Below, piece by piece: positions 1 through 6,538 of a DNA stretch of 27,186 bases. Numbering within the stretch: the stretch's first letter is position 1; each line of letters starts with the position of its first letter. Made by a program: the position numbers and the translations under genes. The notes beneath the pieces were generated by a model. That model was not told the origin of the DNA and searched no databases. It saw nothing but the letters and a program-made list of their open reading frames with translations. Source of the stretch: a virus; IMG/VR virus record IMGVR_UViG_3300009537_000141, positions 1-27,186 of that record; one strand, 5' to 3'.

Positions 1-99
1 CATCCTAGCAGGCCGAGCGCGTTCGCATCGCACCTAGCCTTCGCAGTCCAGAGTGGACTCAAGTCACTCGCAGAGATGCGCGTCTACGCAGGGGTGTAG
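1..99 (+). CDS. C-terminal end of an upstream phage gene (partial)
   Basis: The frame starting at base 1 is open for 32 codons and stops at the TAG at 97-99; the start lies outside the window. The visible peptide ends in SLAEMRVYAGV. It is too short to recognise. From its place just before the Bbp19-like and scaffold genes, the portal protein is the likeliest identity in phages of this layout, but that is inference from gene order only. Confidence 0.5.
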   Translation, partial: HPSRPSAFASHLAFAVQSGLKSLAEMRVYAGV

Positions 100-112
100 A
101 GTGCCACGGTCA

Positions 113-415
113 ATGGTGAAGAACGCAGCCGATACCGAACAGGTTCAGGAGGCGTCTAGGAAGGAGAGGTTCAGGCGTGAGGATGAGCTGGCTGACATAG
201 CGGAGATCCTCTCCACGCCATCAGGGAGACGGTTCTACAGGAGGCTACTCGGGCACTGCAAGACCTTCGAGTCTATCTGGCACCCGAGCGCCTTGATACA
301 CCACAATGCAGGACGGCAGGACGTAGGTCACTTCCTGCTGGCGGAAGCAACCGAGGCAAACCCACAGGCGTTCGTCCTGATGATGTCCTCGCAAACGGAG
401 AGCAACGATGTCTGA
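113..415 (+). CDS. Bbp19-like phage protein (100 aa)
   Basis: A small protein resembling the Bbp19-type domain found near the head genes of BPP-1-like podoviruses. The family pattern is visible: a charged helical N-terminus, then LSTPSGRRFYRRLL (residues 34-47), an aromatic segment, HNAGRQDVGHFLL (64-76) and a C-terminal helix ending NPQAFVLMM. Its biochemical role is not established; its place beside the scaffold and capsid genes suggests a part in head assembly. The ATG at 113 is preferred over the GTG at 53 because the upstream gene ends at 99 and the earlier start would add 20 residues overlapping it. Its stop overlaps the scaffold-like gene by 8 bases, which suggests translational coupling. 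Confidence 0.75.
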   Translation: MVKNAADTEQVQEASRKERFRREDELADIAEILSTPSGRRFYRRLLGHCKTFESIWHPSALIHHNAGRQDVGHFLLAEATEANPQAFVLMMSSQTESNDV

Positions 416-1016
416 TGAAACCCTGACGACCGCGCAGCCTGACAGCGAAGCGGTAGCCAGCACAGAAGCACCGGCAGTACCTGAGACCCCTGCTGCCCCA
501 GCGGCACCAGTAGTCCCGGAGAAGTACGAACTCAAGCTACCAGAGGGTTCGACGCTTGACCCGGCGGCGATAGAGAGAACAGCCACCACGGCGCGTGAGC
601 TGGGACTCTCAAACGATGCCGCACAGAAGGCGTTGGAGATGGTCGCATCAGAGTTCGGAGTACAGCAGGAGGCACTCGTCGAGGCACACAAGCCCGGCGG
701 TGCTGAATGGACGAAGCGTGTGAAGGAGTGGGAAGGTCAGGCACTCGCCGACAAGGATATCGGCGGAGGCTCGACAGAAGCACTCCAGCGTAACGCAGAA
801 CTGGGCAAGCGGGTGCTCGCGACCTTCTTCCCTGACGGCGTACACGACTTCCTGCACGAGACCGGATACGGCTCACACCCTGACATTCTCAAAGGTCTGA
901 TTCGTATCGGCAAGGCAATGTCCGAAGGGACTCTCGTTATGCCCGGCACTCAGGCCGCGACAACGAGAGACCCAGCGGAACTCTTCTACGGCAAATCAAA
1001 CAAAACCACGGAGTAA
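408..1016 (+). CDS. Putative capsid scaffold/assembly protein (202 aa)
   Basis: Likely the internal scaffold guiding procapsid assembly. Residues 1-37 are an Ala/Pro/Glu-rich, probably disordered tail. Next comes PEKYELKLPEGSTLDP, a lead-in common in phage proteins encoded directly before the major capsid gene. The rest is mostly helical (RELGLSNDAAQKALEM; a tryptophan-containing helix around WTKRVKEWEG; a segment with TGYGSHPDI). It is acidic overall, as expected for a scaffold. It lies 6 bases upstream of the major capsid gene, the usual scaffold position. The ATG at 408 follows GGAGAG. No serine protease triad was recognised, so a pure scaffold is favoured over a fused prohead protease. 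Confidence 0.75.
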   Translation: MSDETLTTAQPDSEAVASTEAPAVPETPAAPAAPVVPEKYELKLPEGSTLDPAAIERTATTARELGLSNDAAQKALEMVASEFGVQQEALVEAHKPGGAEWTKRVKEWEGQALADKDIGGGSTEALQRNAELGKRVLATFFPDGVHDFLHETGYGSHPDILKGLIRIGKAMSEGTLVMPGTQAATTRDPAELFYGKSNKTTE

Positions 1017-1022
1017 CGAACA

Positions 1023-2021
1023 ATGGCAACAATCGGCTCAAACGTCCTGACCCTCGCGGACTGGGCGAAGCGCCTAGATCCGGACGGGACCGTCCCCGCG
1101 ATCGTTGAACTGCTCTCGCAGACCAACGAGATTCTCACCGACATGCTCTGGATGGAAGGCAACCTTCCCACCGGGCACCGCACGACCGTCCGCACTGGTC
1201 TCCCGACCGTTGCGTGGCGCTTGCTCAATCAGGGTGTCCAGCCCTCGAAGTCAACGACCGCACAGATTGACGAGCAGACTGGTATGCTCGAGGCTTGGTC
1301 GGAAGTCGATGTCGAGCTGGCTCGCCTGAACGGCAATGTCGCACAGTTCCGCTTCTCGGAAGCTCAGGCTTTCATCGAGGCGATGAATCAGGAGTTCGCA
1401 GGCACCCTGTTCTACGGCAACAGCGGCTTGTCTCCCGAGGAGTTCACCGGCCTCTCGGTCCGCTACTCAGACCCTGCAGCTGCCAACGGCTCGAACGTAC
1501 TCGACGCCGGAAGCTCGGACGCGGACAACACGTCAATCTGGCTCATCGTCTGGGGCGCAAACACAATCCACGGCATCTTCCCGAAGGGTTCGCAGGCTGG
1601 CCTGACCCACGCCGACCACGGCGAGGTGACGGTCGAGTCAACTGCTGGAATCGGTGGGACGCGGCTACGTGCCTATCAGGACCAGTGGACGTGGAAGACG
1701 GGTATCGCCCTTCGTGACTGGCGCTACTGCGTCCGCATCGGCTCCATCGACGTGTCGAATCTCGTCACCGAGTCGTCCGCTGCTGACCTGACGAAGCTGA
1801 TGATCAAGGCCCTGCACCGCATCCCCGCGATGGGAATGGGTAGACCAGCCTTCTACATGAACCGCACGGTCTTCCAGATGCTGGACATCCAGCGACTGGC
1901 AAACGTGTCTGCTGGCGGCGGGCTTACCTACGAGAACGTGGACGGGAAGATTACCCCGACCTTCCGTGGGATCCCCATCCGCAAGTGTGACGCAATCCTC
2001 AACAGCGAGGTTGCGGTCTAA
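1023..2021 (+). CDS. Major capsid protein, BPP-1 Bbp17-like (332 aa)
   Basis: Forms the icosahedral shell. The sequence resembles the podovirus major capsid family that includes BPP-1 Bbp17: an N-terminal LADWAKRLDPDG segment, NEILTDMLWMEGN, LPTGHRTTVRTGLPTVAWRL (residues 49-68), the FYGNSGLSPEEFTGL segment near 133 and a C-terminal region FRGIPIRKCDAIL. An HK97-type fold is expected from the family rather than read from the sequence. The length of about 330 residues is normal for the group. It sits between the scaffold-like gene and the cement gene. GGAG lies shortly before the ATG. There is no sign of a frameshifted minor form: the stop is followed by a short gap and a new start. Confidence 0.92.
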   Translation: MATIGSNVLTLADWAKRLDPDGTVPAIVELLSQTNEILTDMLWMEGNLPTGHRTTVRTGLPTVAWRLLNQGVQPSKSTTAQIDEQTGMLEAWSEVDVELARLNGNVAQFRFSEAQAFIEAMNQEFAGTLFYGNSGLSPEEFTGLSVRYSDPAAANGSNVLDAGSSDADNTSIWLIVWGANTIHGIFPKGSQAGLTHADHGEVTVESTAGIGGTRLRAYQDQWTWKTGIALRDWRYCVRIGSIDVSNLVTESSAADLTKLMIKALHRIPAMGMGRPAFYMNRTVFQMLDIQRLANVSAGGGLTYENVDGKITPTFRGIPIRKCDAILNSEVAV

Positions 2022-2044
2022 CCGCAGTCTAACGGAGAACAAAG

Positions 2045-2488
2045 ATGAAACTGGACAAAGAAACCCTCCTGTGGAGTGATGCCGCGCTGTCCGCGACCGG
2101 AGTCTCCACGAACAAGTACGACTTCGGCCACACGGCTGGTGGCTTCGGCACAGGGGAGCCGGTGGCGATGATCGTCACCGTGGACGTGGCCGCAAAGGTC
2201 ACGGGCACCGAGACCTACGAGTTTCAGGTCGTGCAGGCCACTGCCGATGACGGCACGACTGGGCAAGATGTTCTGGTCAGCGTTCCCTTCACGACTGCGC
2301 TGGCGGGCACCAGACTCAAGGCAGGCGCAATCGTCGTGGTGCCGATCCCTCCGGGTTCGGTCACCAAGCGATACCTGTGCGGCAAGTTCGTCGGAGCGAA
2401 CACGCCCACGATCACCGTCACTGCGTTCTTCGCGCCCCTGAACTTCGCTCAGGTGACGAAGGATTACCCCAAGGGATACACCATCTAA
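2045..2488 (+). CDS. Bbp16-like capsid cement/decoration protein (147 aa)
   Basis: Likely a cement protein that binds the outside of the capsid and stabilises it. It resembles the Bbp16 family: the start KLDKETLLWSDAALSATGVS, then STNKYDFGH, a Gly-rich turn with GEPVAMIVTVDV, and a beta-rich body with a PIPPGSVTKRYLCGKF segment before the last strands. The protein is beta-rich with few charged helices. It follows the capsid gene after a 23-base gap with a good GGAGAA-type ribosome site, and is followed 13 bases later by the 64-aa gene. The family assignment is from recognised sequence pattern; copy number and location on the virion are inferred. Confidence 0.8.
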   Translation: MKLDKETLLWSDAALSATGVSTNKYDFGHTAGGFGTGEPVAMIVTVDVAAKVTGTETYEFQVVQATADDGTTGQDVLVSVPFTTALAGTRLKAGAIVVVPIPPGSVTKRYLCGKFVGANTPTITVTAFFAPLNFAQVTKDYPKGYTI

Positions 2489-2501
2489 CGGAGCCTGATC
2501 G

Positions 2502-2696
2502 ATGAAAGTTCGAGCTACGCGGATGGGCTACTTCAGCCACGCGAGGATTCGGGAAGGAGAGGTCTTCGACTACCCGATGCCTGACAGCGGCAACTTGCCG
2601 TCTTGGATGGAGGCGGTTGATACCAGCCCTGATGCACCGCCCACACCAACAGAGAAAGGCGGCAAGAGCAAGATGGCGAACCGTGAAGTAATCTGA
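2502..2696 (+). CDS. Small head-module protein of unknown function (64 aa)
   Basis: A 64-residue protein with a compact N-terminal part (KVRATRMGYFSHARIREGEV) followed by FDYP and PSWMEAVD, then a Pro/Thr/Lys-rich tail that is probably disordered. Similar short proteins with a K-V-x-A-T-R-x-G-Y start and a WM-x-x-V segment are often seen after capsid genes in podoviruses, but no function is known to me. The ATG at 2502 is preceded by GGAG (in taacGGAGcctgatcg), and a strong hairpin lies just after its stop, so it appears to be the last gene of the capsid transcription unit. Confidence 0.7.
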   Translation: MKVRATRMGYFSHARIREGEVFDYPMPDSGNLPSWMEAVDTSPDAPPTPTEKGGKSKMANREVI

Positions 2697-2701
2697 TTCT
2701 G

Positions 2702-2729
2702 TGGGGTGGGGGTTATGGCCCCCACCCTG
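2702..2729 (+). terminator. Strong GC hairpin after the capsid genes; terminator-like, no U-tract
   Basis: A perfect 9-bp stem pairs GGGTGGGGG (2704-2712) with CCCCCACCC (2719-2727) around the six-base loop TTATGG. Two further G-T pairs can extend it to 2702-2729. It fills most of the only clear non-coding gap (2697-2755) in the structural region. The bases after it are TGCTAGTCAC, with no run of T, so it is not a textbook intrinsic terminator. It may attenuate transcription, stabilise the end of the capsid mRNA or mark an RNA-processing site. T7 also places a terminator after its capsid gene, which makes the position meaningful. Confidence 0.6.
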
Positions 2730-2755
2730 CTAGTCACTAACCAAGGGAAGAACCG

Positions 2756-3133
2756 ATGGCGGTTATCGCACCGACTATTACGAACATCTCTAACGCTTAC
2801 GAGTTCGCACACATTGCGTCTTGGAACGTCAAGAGAACTTCGGTCCCAGCCGAGCTGGACGAGGGTAGTCCGGTAGAGATGCCCGGCTCGGCAGACCGGA
2901 CCATTCAGGTCTCCGGAGTTTTCGGGGCTGGCGGAACGGTCATCATCGAAGGCTCCAACGATGGGACGAACTACCGGACCATCCACGATGCACAGGGGTT
3001 CGACCTCTCCTTCACCTCGGCTAAGGTCGAGTCCGTGAGCGAGATAACCAGATACATCAGGCCCCGCATCACAGGCGGGGTGGCTGACACCACAAACCTC
3101 ACAGTAACGATGGTTCTCAGGAGGCTGACCTAA
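2756..3133 (+). CDS. Beta-rich structural protein, first of a tandem pair (125 aa)
   Basis: A small beta-rich protein of a type common between capsid and tail genes in podoviruses. The core reads GSADRTIQVSGVFG, then TVIIEGSNDGTNYRTI, a LSFTSAKVESVSEITRYIRP segment and a final strand LTVTMVLRR. The strand pattern and lack of catalytic motifs fit a decoration or spacer domain, but the exact role is unknown. The next gene encodes a clear paralogue (same landmarks in the same order). It is the first gene after the hairpin, with AAGGGAAG before the ATG at 2756, and its stop TAA shares its last base with the next ATG. Confidence 0.8.
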   Translation: MAVIAPTITNISNAYEFAHIASWNVKRTSVPAELDEGSPVEMPGSADRTIQVSGVFGAGGTVIIEGSNDGTNYRTIHDAQGFDLSFTSAKVESVSEITRYIRPRITGGVADTTNLTVTMVLRRLT

Positions 3134-3495
3134 TGGCAGTCCGAGACTTGAGCATTACGGACATCTCCACCGCCTACGATAAGGCGCACATTGCTCGCTG
3201 GACCGGGCTGACCAAGACCACGGACGATACGGGTTCCCCTCTTGAGATGGTCGGTTCTGCTGACCGCAGTGTTCAGGTGGAGGGCGTGTTCAACGGAGGG
3301 ACCTTGCTCCTCGAGGGTTCCAATGATGGGAGCAACTACGCGACCCTGACAGACCCGCAAGGGAACAATCTTTCCTTCACCTCGGCTACGATAGAGACCG
3401 TGGCCGAGATTACCCGATATGTCCGTCCCCGCGTGACCGCAGGGGGCGGCTCAACCAATCTCGCCGTCACTATGCTGGTGCGGAGGAACAAATGA
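3133..3495 (+). CDS. Beta-rich structural protein, second of a tandem pair (120 aa)
   Basis: A paralogue of the preceding 125-aa protein, sharing the segments ITxISxAY, GSADRxxQVxGVF, EGSNDGxNY, LSFTSAxxE, EITRYxRPR and a C-terminal TNLxVTMxxRR. The two genes also share a 16-base identical stretch (tccttcacctcggcta). This indicates tandem duplication followed by divergence. Probable virion decoration or tail-head interface protein; the function is not established. The ATG at 3133 overlaps the previous stop by one base, and its own stop overlaps the following ATG by four bases, so the three genes are probably translated in a coupled manner. Confidence 0.8.
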   Translation: MAVRDLSITDISTAYDKAHIARWTGLTKTTDDTGSPLEMVGSADRSVQVEGVFNGGTLLLEGSNDGSNYATLTDPQGNNLSFTSATIETVAEITRYVRPRVTAGGGSTNLAVTMLVRRNK

Positions 3496-3974
3496 GCAAG
3501 GCAATGCAACACGCAGAGGGCGTTAAGGCTCTCGCCAAGAGCTACCGCGCCGTTTTGGAGATGGGTGAGTATCTCGAAGAGGTCGGCTCCCTCGAGCAGG
3601 TGGCAGAGGAGGCGAAGTCTAGGGCTGCGGCCACAGAGAAGGAGATGGCTCTTCTCAAGGCCCAGCACGAGGCAGCTAAGGCCCAGCTCGAAGATGTTGG
3701 GGCTGCCGTGAAGTCCGCTCGGTCCGAGGCCCAGAGCATCGTGGCAGAGGCGAAGGCTGTCGGCGCCCAGCACATTCGTTCAGCGGAAGAGAAGGCTGGT
3801 CAGATTCTGTCGAAGGCGCAGCAGGAGGCGGCTGATATGGGGACTATGGTCGCAGAGGCCGACCTGAATCTCGCCGCAGTCGAGAAGGCAATCTCGGATA
3901 GGAAGGCTGCATACGCTGCACTCGAAGAGAAGATTGCCAAAACCAAGTCCGCGCTTCGCGCCCTGACGGAGTAA
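3492..3974 (+). CDS. Coiled-coil protein of unknown function (160 aa)
   Basis: Almost entirely alpha-helical, rich in Ala, Glu and Lys, with heptad-like spacing from about residue 30 to 158 (for example AAATEKEMALLKAQHEAAKA and SEAQSIVAEAKAVGAQHI). There is no signal peptide, membrane segment or catalytic motif. The composition resembles rod-like coiled coils, so it could be a structural rod, an assembly chaperone or a tape-like spacer; a short-tailed phage does not need a tape-measure protein, which lowers that option. It overlaps the upstream gene by ATGA and is followed 3 bases later by the next gene. No family was recognised. Confidence 0.75.
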   Translation: MSKAMQHAEGVKALAKSYRAVLEMGEYLEEVGSLEQVAEEAKSRAAATEKEMALLKAQHEAAKAQLEDVGAAVKSARSEAQSIVAEAKAVGAQHIRSAEEKAGQILSKAQQEAADMGTMVAEADLNLAAVEKAISDRKAAYAALEEKIAKTKSALRALTE

Positions 3975-3977
3975 CCA

Positions 3978-4421
3978 ATGCCAGCAGCTTCATTCACCAA
4001 GTTCAACCAGTTCGTCGAGGAATTGGCAGCAGGTACGCACAACATGAAGACGGGTACGTCCCACGTCTTTAAGGCCGTCCTGTCGAACGTGGCACCCGTT
4101 GCCACCAACACCGTTCTGGCCAACATCACCCAGATCGCGAACGGTAACGGGTACACGACAGGCGGTAACACCTGCACCTTTACTTCTGGCGCTCAAACGT
4201 CAGGCACGTTCAAGTTGGTCTTGGCTGACCCTACCGCTTGGACTAGCTCGGGTGCTGGGATGGCTACGTTTCGGTATGTCGTCCTGTACAACGACACCCC
4301 TACAAGTCCGGCAGACCCGTTGATAGGCTGGTTCGACTACGGCTCCGGGCTGACCCTTCCGGTGGGAGATACGTTCACGCTCGACCTCGACCAGTCTGGC
4401 GGCGTTCTGACGATCGTCTAG
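3978..4421 (+). CDS. Beta-rich phage structural protein, conserved hypothetical (147 aa)
   Basis: Belongs to a recognisable group of phage structural hypotheticals. It begins SFTKFNQFVEELAAGTHNM, continues with a segment around FKAVLSNVAPVATNTVL, then NGNGYTTGG, a strand pair ending FKLVLADPTAWTSSG, and a conserved core RYVVLYNDTP...PLIGWFDYGS...LPVGDTF. The pattern is all-beta and lacks catalytic residues. It lies between the capsid-linked genes and the repeat protein, so a virion component such as a tail or neck accessory protein is likely. Its stop is 12 bases before the next gene's GTG start. Confidence 0.75.
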   Translation: MPAASFTKFNQFVEELAAGTHNMKTGTSHVFKAVLSNVAPVATNTVLANITQIANGNGYTTGGNTCTFTSGAQTSGTFKLVLADPTAWTSSGAGMATFRYVVLYNDTPTSPADPLIGWFDYGSGLTLPVGDTFTLDLDQSGGVLTIV

Positions 4422-4433
4422 GGGTAGCCAGCC

Positions 4434-5930
4434 GTGGCTATCAAGACATTCTATCTCGTCAATGCGGCGGCGAGTGGATCAAGCCACGGCTCCCTACAGG
4501 ACGGTGGCTCTGCTCCCTCAGCCGCTAATACAGGTACTGGTTGGAACGTAGGCCAGAACGTCGCTGGCCAGATGCACCTGATGTCCTACGGCTCGGAAGT
4601 CGGGAGGACATCGGGTGCGTGGACTGCTACTGCACTCCCCACAGGTGCCAACCCCAATACGGTAGACTGCTGGCGCTCCCAGTTGCCGCTATCGGGTACG
4701 TTCGCTAGCGGCAACTGGAACGTAGCGTTCGTAGTAAGGCGCACCGCCTCCCAGTCTGCCCATCAAGGTAGAGTCAGGGTAAGAGTCTGGAAGAGTGAGA
4801 ACGCAGATGGGTCGTCTGCAACAGAGATGACCACCGCGACCACTGTATTGTCGATAGCTAACATCGCCAATACGGCTACAGACTATACGACAAGTAGTAC
4901 CACGGTCGCCGTCACCCAGAACCTCTCGCTCGCTAACGAGTACCTGTTCATCGAGGCGGCGTGGGAAATCACGACCGCTGGGACGAACAACAACTCAAAC
5001 GTCGTCTTTAGGGTTGGGTCTGGTACTAGGGCGATAACGACAGACTTTGTTGTTGCTGCGTCTTATCCCCTGACGGCTGGGACTGGCACCTTCTCCCTTA
5101 CCGGAAAGGATTCCTCCCTAGTCGCCCTTGCGTCTGGCGATGCTGTATTCAGGTACAGGGCTGGGAACTCGCTCCTTGATAGCACCTTTGCTCGTTCTGG
5201 CACGGCTACGTTCGTCGAGAACGAGGACGATCTATTCAGGTACTACGCAGGGTTCAGTCTGGCTGGTTCGACATTCGCCAGAAGCGGGACCGCGACGTAT
5301 GTAGAACAGTTCACCGCGCCTCCGCAAGCGTACAGCATAACCGCAGAGGTCGGAGCGTTTACGCTCGCTGGGAGTAGCGCCAATCTGGTTGTCGGTAGGG
5401 TTACGCAGTCTGGCACGGGTTCATTCTCCCTTGCCGGCAACTCTGCCAACCTTCTGAGGGCGAGGTTCACTCAGGCTGGGACCGGCTCGTTCAGCCTCAC
5501 AGGGAACAACGCCAACCTTCTGAGGGCGAGGTTCACCCAAGCTGGGACCGGCTCGTTCTCTTTGACGGGGAACGCCGCCAGCCTTGCAGTCGGCAGGTTT
5601 GTTCAGGCTGGGACTGGCTCATTCAGCCTAACTGGCAACTCCGCCGCCCTTCTTAGGGCGATGTTCACTCAGGCTGGGACAGGTGCGTTCAGCCTCACAG
5701 GGAACAACTCGGGCTTACTAGTACAGCGATTCTTGTCGCCGACTACTGGCAGCTACCTCGTTACTGGTCAGGATTCGGCCCTGCTAAGAGAGTGGTTACT
5801 GGCTACTGACACGGGCGTCTACCTATTAGTCGGGTATCCCGCAGACCTTATCTGGACTGAAGTCGGCGGGGAAGTCGAAGTCCTGACCGATCCAGTCATC
5901 TTCTCCGCTAGGCGGAGATTCAGGAGATAG
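4434..5930 (+). CDS. Repeat-containing tail/virion protein (498 aa)
   Basis: A probable tail-associated structural protein in three parts. Residues 1-215 form a beta-rich domain (NWNVAFVVRR; VRVRVWKS; NEYLFIEAAWEI). Residues 239-291 hold two copies of a module with the core TFARSGTATFVE, spaced 29 residues apart. Residues 302-477 are eight gapless 22-residue repeats with consensus core TQAGTGSFSLTGN, the first one and last two more diverged. The protein ends in a short basic tail (SARRRFRR). Similar GSFxLTG repeats occur in other phage tail proteins. The start is GTG at 4434; no better ATG exists nearby. It lies directly before the tail tubular genes. Function, probably fibrous or decorative, is inferred. 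Confidence 0.75.
   Translation: MAIKTFYLVNAAASGSSHGSLQDGGSAPSAANTGTGWNVGQNVAGQMHLMSYGSEVGRTSGAWTATALPTGANPNTVDCWRSQLPLSGTFASGNWNVAFVVRRTASQSAHQGRVRVRVWKSENADGSSATEMTTATTVLSIANIANTATDYTTSSTTVAVTQNLSLANEYLFIEAAWEITTAGTNNNSNVVFRVGSGTRAITTDFVVAASYPLTAGTGTFSLTGKDSSLVALASGDAVFRYRAGNSLLDSTFARSGTATFVENEDDLFRYYAGFSLAGSTFARSGTATYVEQFTAPPQAYSITAEVGAFTLAGSSANLVVGRVTQSGTGSFSLAGNSANLLRARFTQAGTGSFSLTGNNANLLRARFTQAGTGSFSLTGNAASLAVGRFVQAGTGSFSLTGNSAALLRAMFTQAGTGAFSLTGNNSGLLVQRFLSPTTGSYLVTGQDSALLREWLLATDTGVYLLVGYPADLIWTEVGGEVEVLTDPVIFSARRRFRR
5148..5306 (+). repeat. Two tandem copies of the TFARSGTATFVE module
   Basis: Copy 1 (5148-5219) and copy 2 (5235-5306) each encode 24 residues beginning FRY and ending in a (T/S)FARSGTAT(F/Y)VE core. 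They are 87 bases apart, in frame, with divergent connecting residues. Two further copies occur in other genes, at 8323-8394 and 23332-23406. The F-x-R-x-S-x-A-T-Y/F-V pattern resembles a short signature common in phage tail and receptor-binding proteins; what it binds is unknown. Confidence 0.8.
5337..5864 (+). repeat. Eight 66-bp (22-residue) in-frame tandem repeats
   Basis: Units start at 5337, 5403, 5469, 5535, 5601, 5667, 5733 and 5799 with no insertion or deletion. Units 2-6 are closest, sharing (T/V)Q(S/A)GTG(S/A)FSL(A/T)GN. At DNA level gccaaccttctgagggcgag recurs exactly 66 bases apart (5445 and 5511), as does gctgggaccggctcgttc (5475 and 5541). The outer units are more diverged, as expected for array growth from the middle. 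Confidence 0.92.
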
Positions 5931-5932
5931 CA

Positions 5933-6538
5933 ATGCCATCCAAGACTGCAATCTGCAACATCGCGCTCTCCCATCTGGGTCACGGGGTCGAGATTCAGGA
6001 CGTTGAGACTGAGAGAACTGCCGAGGCCGCTGCCTGTCGGAGGTTCTACGAGCAGGCGAGAGACGGCGTGCTAAGGGACTTCCCTTGGCCGTTCGCACGA
6101 AGGACGGTCTCGCCGGGCCTTATCGAGGAAGACCCGAACAGCGAGTGGGACTATGGATACAGATATCCCGCGGACTGCCTAATCGTCCGCAGGGTTCTGA
6201 GCGATACGAGGAACGACTCTCGCCAGTCGCGAGTTCCCTACGTCATAGGCAGGGACGATGGTGGCGTGGTCATCTACACGGACAGGCCGGACGCGGAAGT
6301 CGAGTACACGTCACTCGTGGAAGATCCGCTCCAGTTCCCCGCTGAGTTCACTGAGGCCCTGACCTTCCTCTTGGCATCTCTCATCGCTCCGAGGGTGACA
6401 GCTGGAGACCCGTTCAAGCTGGGCAGGCGAGCATTCGAGCTTTATGTCTGGGCGGTGAACAAGGCCCGTCTCCAAGCCTCGAACGAGGACCAAGTTGACG
6501 AGCAGCCGGAGTCTGAGTTCATACGGGCTAGGGAATAG
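5933..6538 (+). CDS. Tail tubular protein A, T7 gp11-like (201 aa)
   Basis: Forms the adaptor ring between portal and tail nozzle in short-tailed phages. The N-terminal segment KTAICNIALSHLGHG followed by ETERTAEAAACRRFYEQARD and VLRDFPWPFA (residues about 44-53) is the hallmark of this family. WDYGYRYPADCL and a C-terminal helix (FTEALTFLLASLIAPRVTAG) also fit. The length matches T7 gp11 (196 aa). The ATG at 5933 follows AGGAG with good spacing. Its stop TAG shares one base with the GTG start of tail tubular protein B, so the two partners are probably co-translated. Confidence 0.9.
   Translation: MPSKTAICNIALSHLGHGVEIQDVETERTAEAAACRRFYEQARDGVLRDFPWPFARRTVSPGLIEEDPNSEWDYGYRYPADCLIVRRVLSDTRNDSRQSRVPYVIGRDDGGVVIYTDRPDAEVEYTSLVEDPLQFPAEFTEALTFLLASLIAPRVTAGDPFKLGRRAFELYVWAVNKARLQASNEDQVDEQPESEFIRARE

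Noticed and set aside
53-112. GTG at 53 as the start of the Bbp19-like gene.
   Set aside because: It would overlap the upstream gene, which ends at 99, and add 20 residues unlike the family; ATG 113 gives a family-sized protein.
1990-2050. A T7 gene 10-style programmed frameshift at the end of the capsid gene.
   Set aside because: No slippery heptamer was seen near the stop, and the next gene has its own ribosome site and start.
5337-5864. The repeat block as a CRISPR array.
   Set aside because: The units are contiguous, 66 bases long, in frame within one gene and have no variable spacers.
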